Made by a program: the position numbers and the translations under genes
Assembly (NCBI RefSeq): GCF_965198245.1
Contig: NZ_OZ240249.1
Span: 372,001 to 436,000, forward strand
Length of the DNA: 64,000 nt
Direction of reading: 5' to 3'
Origin: Poriferisodalis sp965198245
Lineage (GTDB): Bacteria > Actinomycetota > Acidimicrobiia > Acidimicrobiales > Poriferisodalaceae
In this document: positions 58,060-64,000 of the stretch, piece by piece
Numbering within the stretch: position 1 is the first letter of the stretch
How the letters are laid out: each line of letters starts with the position of its first letter
Notes under the pieces: generated by a model
What the model was told of the DNA's origin: nothing
The model's input: the letters and a program-made list of their open reading frames with translations, nothing else
Databases searched by the model: none

Positions 58060-60485
58060 TGAACGGCCGCGGCGCTTCGCCTCGCTGTGCCAGGTCGTTG
58101 CGGCGGGTGGTGGCTGGGTTGTGCATCGCGGTGCTGGTGGCAGCCGGGTTGTCGCCGGTTCGTGCTGTGTCGGCGCAGTCGAGCGGTTCTGGTGTGGTGG
58201 TGATCGCGAATGGGTGGTCGGCTCCTGATGCGGGTGCTGCTGCGCCGCTCGCTGGTCGCCTTGATGGCGTGATGCTGTATGGGTCGACGGAGTCGCTGGG
58301 TGCTGCGACGGTGAATGCTCTGGGCAGGCTGGCGCCGTCGCGGATTGTCTTGGTGGGTGGTGCTGCGGCGTTGTCCGCTGATGTGGAGGCCGCGGTCAAG
58401 AGCCACCTGCCCGATGCGACAGTGGAGCGGCTCAGCGGCGCTGATCGGATTGATACTGCTGCGCGTGCTGCGGCGCTGGCCCCTGCGGTGCCGCAGAACC
58501 GACCAGTCATATTGGCCAATGGCTGGTCGCCGTCGGATGTGGGCACCGCCGCGCCGCTGGCGGCGAGGCTCGGCGGCAGCGTCCTGTACTCAGCGACGAA
58601 CACGGTCGGCGCGGCGACGATCGCAGCCCTTGAGCGGCTCGTTCCGTCTCAGGTCATCATCGTCGGAGGCGAAGGGGCGCTGTCGGGCGACATCGACACG
58701 GAGCTGTCGGAGCTGCTGCCCGACGTTCCCACGCAGCGGTTCGCTGGCGCCGACCGCATAGACACCGCAGTCCGGGCTGCGTTGTACGGGAACGCTCCCA
58801 CCGGGCGGCCTGTGGTGATCGCTGATGGCTGGTCGACGCCAGACGTCGGCGTGGCCGCGCCGCTTGCGGCTGCGCTGGGCGGAAGCGTGCTGTTCTCTTC
58901 CGCCGACGCGCACGAAGCGCGCTCGCATGCGCTGGATCAGCTCGTTCCTTCCGAGGTGGTGCTGGTGGGCAACTCCGTGCTCACCGATGGGCTCGCTGAG
59001 GACTTGGGCCGGCTCCCGCTGGACACCCCCCAGACCCGCATTACCGGTGCCGACCGGATCGAGATCGCCTCCGAGGCCGCCCTGCTCGCACACGGCCGCA
59101 TACTGCTCAGCCGCTACGACACCCAGAGCGATCCGGCGGAGGATCGCTCGAAGGTGCGACGGCTCGCCGCCACGCAGATCAACGGTGAACTGCTCGACAT
59201 TTCGGCGTTCGCAGGCCGCGACGTGCTGGTGTGGTTCTGGTCGCCGTTCTGAGGCGGCTGCCAGAAGCACGCGCCTGCGGTCGCAGCGCTCAAGTCACAG
59301 CACGGAGACAACCTGGCCATCGTCGGCGTCACCGGCTACTTCGACCACGCCGATCTCACAGGATTCATCAGCGAGCATGGCCTCGAACAAATCCCCCACA
59401 TCATCAACCCTGGGGGCCTCCTGCCCCTGTTCTTCGAGAGCTGGGGTCGGTACGGCTGGGATACGTGGGCACTGATCCGCGCCGACGGGACTGTGGCACC
59501 AAGTCTCCCCGGGTCGCCTGTACCAGAGCTCCTGGTTGCTGACGCTCTCAGCACGGGGCACCCGACCCGAACCGTCGCCATCTCAGGCGGGCAGAGTCAC
59601 GCATGTGCACTCAAATCCGGCGGCGTACTCACGTGCTGGGGGAACAACCGGTACGGACAGCTGGACGGGCCTGACGGCACGTTCACCACAATTTCGACGA
59701 CGTGTTGGACTCCTCCTGGGGCTAGTAGCCCTGAATGCTGGGGGATCAGCGAATCTGGAAAACTCGGTCCTCAGGGCACGTTCACGGCGATCTCGACGGG
59801 TCAGTACCACTCCTGCGGGATCAAGACCGATGGGACGGTCGCCTGTTGGGGCCGCAACTATCAAGGCCAGTCCGACGCACCCGACGGCACGTTCACGGCG
59901 ATCTCGACGGGTCAGTACCACTCCTGCGGGATCAAGACCGATGGGACGGTCGCCTGCTGGGGCAGCAACTTTCAGGGCCGGTCGGACGCGCCGGATGGCA
60001 CGTTCAGGGCGATCTCGGCCGGCAGAGACCTCTCCTGCGGGATCAAGACCGATGGGACGGTCGCTTGCTGGGGCAGCAATCAGCACCGCTCGTGCCAGCA
60101 GGGGGCCGACGGATGGGAGTGCACTGACGTCCGATCGAATCAGTTGGATGCGCCCGAGGGCACGTTCACAGCGCTTTCGGTCGGGGGGCCGAGTTACGCC
60201 GGTCACGCCCAATCGTGCGGGATCAAGACTGACGGAACCGTCGCCTGTTGGGGCAACAACGATTGGGGCCAGTCCGACGCGCCGGGGGGCACGTTCACAG
60301 CGGTCTCGGCTGGCAATGCTCATACGTGCGGTATCAAGAGCAACGGAACCATCGCCTGCTGGGGTGCAAAATTCACGTATCCGGCGCAGGGCCGGTTCAC
60401 GCACATTGCACAATCGCTGTACTGGATTCACTCGTACGCGATCAACGCTGACGGGGGTGTGGAATACGTGGGATTGCTCTGGTGA
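58059..60485 (+). CDS. CWB2 + thioredoxin-like (in-frame TGA, putative Sec) + RCC1 repeats (N)
   Basis: 808 residues from ATG 58059 if the TGA at 59250-59252 is read through; the start overlaps the M stop by 1 nt (TGATG), so M and N are coupled. Signal peptide about 1-38 (AVSAQ). CWB2 repeats LSGADRIDTAARAA, FAGADRIDTAVRAA, ITGADRIEIASEAA closely match M. The thioredoxin-like part reads INGELLDISAFAGRDVLVWF, WSPF, U398-G-G-C-QKHAPAVAAL, NLAIVGVTGYF, ALIRADGTV. About seven RCC1-like repeats follow with Cys pairs (SCGIKTDGTVACWG). The downstream frame has no good independent start before 59493. A tandem duplicate of M with an intact domain order. Confidence 0.75.
59250..59252 (+). other. In-frame TGA at the first CxxC cysteine position of N (candidate Sec codon)
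   Basis: Context WSPF-TGA-GGC-QKHAPAVAAL; same alignment position as in M and O. Confidence 0.75.
59271..59289 (+). promoter_or_regulatory. Candidate SECIS hairpin of N
   Basis: GCG-(C)-CTGC-GGTC-GCAG-CGC: 7 bp with one bulged C, loop GGTC beginning 26 nt after the TGA. Identical in geometry to O. Confidence 0.5.
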
Positions 60486-61444
60486 CAGCCGCTAGTGCGC
60501 GACCAATGCCTCGGCTGAGGCGCTCAGCCTTGGTCGCTGCGGGCATCTTGGCTTGTGGCTCTGTCCTCCTGAGCTGCGGCAGTAGTGACGGGCGAGAGCC
60601 CTCCGATGTGGGTGATGACGTTCCGACGACGAGTGCCGACGACACGGTGCCGGTTGAAGGTGTCGCTGTGACTGGCGAGGTCAGCGTGGAGGATCAGTCA
60701 GATCCCGATCAGGCATCGGAAGACGAAACAGCGGACACAGATGAGCGTGTCGCCGAACCCGAAGACTCCGATGATCTCGGCGATGGCGTCGAGACAGATG
60801 TTGTCGAGACAATCGTCGATGAGCCCGACGACGTCGAGGACGCCGAGGATTTCGACGTTGACGACGGAGACATGGTCGCCGTCAGCCCTGCGGACGACGA
60901 TGAGGTCCCGAGCGACGATTCGCTTCCGGATTCAGAGGAGGAAGCAGCAGTCGACGACACGCCGTCCGACGATGAGGTGTCAACTGAGTCCGAGACGGCG
61001 AGCGACTCGCCCGAGGAAACACCTGCGGTCCTTGTCGAGGACCGTGAGCAAGTGCTTCAGCTGGCGGCGCATCGGCTCAACGGCGAGTTGTTCGATGTTT
61101 CGTCGCTCGCCGGTCGTGATGTCCTGCTGTGGTTCTGGTCGCCGCTCTGAGCGGAGTGCCAAGGAGAAGCGCCTGCGGTCGCAGCGCTGAAAGCACAGCA
61201 CGGGGACAGCCTGACCCTCATCGGCATACCGGGCAAAGACAGTCGCGACGACATGGTCCAATTCGTCAGCGGCTTCGGCCTCGAGAACATTCCCCATCTT
61301 CCCGACGACCCTGCCCGCTTGTGGGACAAGTTCGACGTGAAGTTCGTCAGCTTTTGGGTGCTGATTCGTGCCGACGGCACCGAGGAACGAGTAGCCGGCG
61401 CCGTCCCCGAACACCTCGTTACAGACGCGCTCGTCGCAGGCTGA
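60482..61444 (+). CDS. Acidic lipoprotein with thioredoxin-like domain (in-frame TGA, putative Sec) (O)
   Basis: 320 residues from GTG 60482, overlapping the N stop (GTGA). The N-terminus RRSALVAAGILACGSVLLSC has a lipobox (LLSC, Cys32; ILAC at Cys25 is an alternative), so the protein should be anchored in the membrane. A strongly Asp/Glu-rich spacer covers about 36-185. The thioredoxin-like domain reads LNGELFDVSSLAGRDVLLWF, WSPL, then U223-A-E-C-QGEAPAVAAL, SLTLIGIPGKD, VSFWVLIRADGTEERVAGAV. Reading requires the TGA at 61148-61150 to be decoded; otherwise the lipoprotein ends at the active site. It lacks CWB2 and RCC1, so the redox domain is the shared feature of this operon. Confidence 0.75.
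61148..61150 (+). other. In-frame TGA at the first CxxC cysteine position of O (candidate Sec codon)
   Basis: Context WSPL-TGA-AEC-QGEAPAVAAL; the third example in one operon. Confidence 0.75.
61169..61187 (+). promoter_or_regulatory. Candidate SECIS hairpin of O
   Basis: GCG-(C)-CTGC-GGTC-GCAG-CGC, loop 26 nt after the TGA, same as in N although the 20 bases between TGA and hairpin differ. Confidence 0.5.
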
Positions 61445-61460
61445 CCGCACGTCCGGCTCG

Positions 61461-63299
61461 ATGCGCGAACGAACGAGGCGTCGCCGGAATCCCGAATCCC
61501 TGAGCCTCACTCAGACCCCCGACAGTGCTGCGGACGGGCACGGCTCGCAGCGTGCAGAGCGTTTGCCGGCGTCGCTCGTGGCTGGGCTGGCGTTGGTGGT
61601 TGTGGGCAGCGGGGTGGCGTTCGATCCTTGGGGCTGGAGCGGTTACCTGTCTCCCAAGGTGCTGATTGCCGCTGGCGGAACCCTGCTCTTGGTCGTCCAA
61701 CTGGGTCGCGGCGGGATGCTGGTGGTGCCTCGAGGGTGCCTGCTGTGGGGCGGTGTCGCGCTGGGAGGATTTGTCGTAGCCGCGAGCATCGCGAGCGACT
61801 CAGTGTTGCGTTCGATGCTGGGCGCTCCGCTGCGCCAGGAGGGATTGCTGGCGTGGCTTGGCTTCGCTGTGGCGTTCGTGGTGGGACTGTCGTTGCGGCG
61901 CAGCTTCGGTGATGCCGCTGATGGGTCTGTGGTCCAGGTTGCCGTGGTGGCTGTGTTGGCAGTGGGGACGCTGGGGGCGTTCGAGTTCGCGGGCCTCGAG
62001 ATTGACAGCGACCTGATCGAGTTCCGGGGCCGCGTGCGTTCGACGCTGGGCAATCCGGCAGTGCTCGGCGGATTCGTTGTGCTCCTGGGGCCGGTGGCCG
62101 CTGTGGCCATGACGCGGGTTGGCCGGTGGCGCATCGCCGGCGCAGCGGCGGCAGGTCTGGCAGTACTGAGTGCGTGGACGTCTCAAACCCGCGGCGTTTG
62201 GGTCTCGGCTGCGATCGTCGCCCTGGTTGTGGCGCTGCTGCGGCTGCGGGGTCATCTGCGCTGGACATTGGCGGCGGCGGTGGCTGTTGGGGCCTTGGCG
62301 TCGCTCTTCACCGGCAGGTGGCAGGCGGCGCTTGCAGACTTGAGCGAGCGGGCAGCGATCTGGCAAGTCGCGCTGTCGGCGATCCGGGAGCATTGGCTTG
62401 TCGGAGTCGGCCCCGAGATGTTCATCGTCGCCTTCGGGGAGCATGTCGGCGATGAGGCCGCCCGCGAGATTGGCCGCGCCGCCACCGTGGATCGCGCCCA
62501 CAGCGGCGTCCTGGATTTCGGGGTCTCATACGGCGCAGTCGCCGCTGTGCTGCTCGTGACGGGATTGGTCTTGATCGCCGCAGCGGCGCTCAAGGCGATT
62601 CGCGGCGGCAATGTGTTCAGCGCCGCGCTCGGCGCGGGCATTGCGGCGTACGCCCTGCAGCAGCAGGTGTTCTTCGCTCATCCTGCAGTGGACATGACGT
62701 GGTGGCTGCTGATCGGGCTTCTTGCTGCGGGAACCGGCGTGTCCGTGCGTTCCATGCCGCGGGCGGTTGCTGTGGCAGCGGGCGCAGTCTGCGCTGCGTT
62801 GATCGTCAATGCGGGCTCATTGCTGCGCAACGACCGGCTGTACAGCGAGGCGTTGAAATCGCCGACCTTTGCGGGCGCACTCGAACCGCTCGACCGAGCG
62901 GCGTCGCATCGCCCGTTTGACGACGCGAGCTATGTGCTGATAGGTGCACTCGTGGCGGAGACGCCCGACGCACACATCGTGCTTCGCGGTGTGGAGCGGC
63001 TGCGCGACGGAGCAGATCGAAGCCGGGGCAACGAGCTGGTGTCGTTGGCGTTAGCCGACGCTCTTCTGCAGGCTCACAGTCTCACCGGGTCGGAGTCGCA
63101 TGCGGTTGAGGCGAGAGATGCGCTTTCTGAGCTGATCGCGAGCCAACCTGCGAACGGCGATGCATATCTCAGGCGAGGCATCGCTCTTCATCGCCTCGGC
63201 GATGTCGAGTCCGCCCGATCGGATTGGCAGCGTGCTGAGTACTTGATGCCCGAACGTTCCGAATCCCGCGCGTTTCTCGATGTGATCGACACGAGCTGA
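61461..63299 (+). CDS. O-antigen-ligase-like membrane protein with TPR-type tail
   Basis: 612 residues from ATG 61461, 16 nt after O, so probably in the same operon. About ten membrane helices (LVAGLALVVVGSGVAF, VLIAAGGTLLLVVQL, ..., AVAVAAGAVCAALIVNAG) cover residues 35-455. A large central loop region has ERAAIWQVALSAIREHWLVG, VGPEMF, the Wzy_C/O-antigen ligase pattern (W...A....I..HP..GVGPG.F), and AHSGVLDFGVSYG. The C-terminal 150 residues contain TPR-like helices (GDAYLRRGIALHRLGDVESA). Such proteins polymerise or attach surface glycans. Placement after wall proteins fits an envelope role. Confidence 0.8.
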   Translation: MRERTRRRRNPESLSLTQTPDSAADGHGSQRAERLPASLVAGLALVVVGSGVAFDPWGWSGYLSPKVLIAAGGTLLLVVQLGRGGMLVVPRGCLLWGGVALGGFVVAASIASDSVLRSMLGAPLRQEGLLAWLGFAVAFVVGLSLRRSFGDAADGSVVQVAVVAVLAVGTLGAFEFAGLEIDSDLIEFRGRVRSTLGNPAVLGGFVVLLGPVAAVAMTRVGRWRIAGAAAAGLAVLSAWTSQTRGVWVSAAIVALVVALLRLRGHLRWTLAAAVAVGALASLFTGRWQAALADLSERAAIWQVALSAIREHWLVGVGPEMFIVAFGEHVGDEAAREIGRAATVDRAHSGVLDFGVSYGAVAAVLLVTGLVLIAAAALKAIRGGNVFSAALGAGIAAYALQQQVFFAHPAVDMTWWLLIGLLAAGTGVSVRSMPRAVAVAAGAVCAALIVNAGSLLRNDRLYSEALKSPTFAGALEPLDRAASHRPFDDASYVLIGALVAETPDAHIVLRGVERLRDGADRSRGNELVSLALADALLQAHSLTGSESHAVEARDALSELIASQPANGDAYLRRGIALHRLGDVESARSDWQRAEYLMPERSESRAFLDVIDTS

Positions 63300-63411
63300 C
63301 GATCCATGGGCTGCGGCGATTCGACCGGCCGCGGATTCGGAGCGTTATTCGAATCGCGCTGTACACACGATTAGGGTCGGCGCTTCAACCCTGCTCTAGC
63401 GAGGAAGTGTC

Positions 63412-64000
63412 ATGAACTCAACGAGAGCAAACGCCGTGGCACGCAATTCAAGTTGGTCTGTATTGGTGCGCTCCCGTCGGTTCCTCGCAGTGCTGGCAAT
63501 CGTCGCGATGGTCGCCGCAGGTATGCCCCAGGCAGGCGCGGCGCCCGGGGACATGCACACCTACTCAGGCACGATTACCGGCGAGAACGGCAGCGCGGTC
63601 AGCGGGATCACCGTCAGCATCTTCTGTTTTGCTTGCGGTGATGAGCAAGTCGATCTGACGGGCAATCGGCTCCGTCCCCGCATCTCACGCTCCGAGCTCA
63701 TGGGGGAGGACGTGACTGATTCATCAGGCAGCTGGTCGGTCACCGTCGCTGAACCTTCCGACCGCTGGGACCAACCACTCATCCTCGCCTGGGATCTTTC
63801 TGGCAACGTCGCACCGGCAGTCCTGAACGTTGACAGCGAATGGGCCACTACCACTGGAGTGGATGGCACGCTCGCTGACGGCGGCAAGTTGTCGGGCCGC
63901 ATCCTCGCGGACGGCGCTGCGCCGCCTGTCGGCGTCTACGGAATCTCAATCAAGCTGGAGAGCCTGAGTCAGGGCAAGTTCGGATTCTTGCGCTATCCGC
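63412..64000 (+). CDS. Secreted protein with carboxypeptidase-regulatory-like repeats (partial, runs off the right edge)
   Basis: ATG 63412 with GAGGAA 5 nt upstream; the frame stays open to the end of the window (196 residues seen). N-terminal signal peptide (RRFLAVLAIVAMVAAGMPQA, GAAPG). Then MHTYSGTITGENGSAVSGIT, VSIFCFACGDE, and later GKLSGRILADGAAPPVGVYG: the G.V....G.P..G..V pattern of CarboxypepD_reg/Ig-like folds that occur as repeats in surface proteins. Whether CWB2 repeats follow cannot be seen. A TAGGGT hexamer upstream (about 63372) may be its -10. Confidence 0.75.
   Translation, partial: MNSTRANAVARNSSWSVLVRSRRFLAVLAIVAMVAAGMPQAGAAPGDMHTYSGTITGENGSAVSGITVSIFCFACGDEQVDLTGNRLRPRISRSELMGEDVTDSSGSWSVTVAEPSDRWDQPLILAWDLSGNVAPAVLNVDSEWATTTGVDGTLADGGKLSGRILADGAAPPVGVYGISIKLESLSQGKFGFLRYP

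Noticed and set aside
55654..61444. Genome-wide reassignment of TGA (to Trp, Gly or Cys) to explain the internal TGA codons
   Set aside because: Many genes in the window, including M, N and O themselves, end in TGA immediately followed by or overlapping the next start; TGG is used normally for Trp.

Overview
The window is GC-rich, densely coded DNA with many GTG and TTG starts and several apparently leaderless promoters. It carries an unusually large set of secreted proteins with cell wall binding repeat 2 (CWB2, PF04122). Together these suggest a Gram-positive-type actinobacterium, plausibly an Acidimicrobiia-like lineage; that assignment is inference, because no rRNA or marker phylogeny is available here. 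The content is dominated by envelope surface proteins: 14 CWB2 proteins in 64 kb.

Layout. 1-2.1 kb: a HipA C-terminal fragment and a two-gene unit with an ImmA/IrrE-like protein that lacks a recognisable HExxH. 2.3-17 kb: three close CWB2 paralogues (here A, B, C), each with the same TTG-start leader and the same 3' terminator module. They are interspersed with a tyrosine recombinase, a PIN-domain toxin/antitoxin pair and a hipBA operon whose hipA is split by an IS256-family element (8-bp target duplication; the gene rejoins perfectly in frame). 17.1-23.4 kb: a TIGR04255-type gene split by an IS1380-family element (4-bp duplication TTAG), which itself contains two inverted copies of one IS3-family element, followed by a coupled HTH gene. 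23.9-29 kb: CWB2 paralogue D, a NYN-domain nuclease, an RDD remnant and a coiled-coil membrane protein with 54-bp in-frame repeats.

28.8-42.4 kb: five more CWB2 proteins in tandem (E with a trypsin-like protease domain; F, G, H, I). 42.4-43.0 kb: a lone housekeeping gene, pyrE. 43.1-55.5 kb: three large CWB2 proteins (J, K, L) combining one, three and two six-bladed WSPDG propellers with an M6-like metalloprotease domain. 55.6-63.3 kb: an overlapping operon of two CWB2 proteins (M, N), a lipoprotein (O) and an O-antigen-ligase-like membrane protein with TPR-like tail. The window ends inside another secreted protein.

The most striking observation is in the M-N-O operon. Each of the three genes has an in-frame TGA exactly at the first cysteine position of a thioredoxin-like CxxC motif (TGA-x-x-Cys), and the same frame continues into the rest of the thioredoxin fold and, in M and N, into cysteine-rich RCC1 repeats. 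All three share a small hairpin with a GGTC loop 26 nt after the TGA. The simplest reading is three extracytoplasmic selenoproteins (UxxC), two of them bound to the cell wall by CWB2 domains, an architecture I do not recognise. Proof needs the Sec machinery in the genome and protein data.
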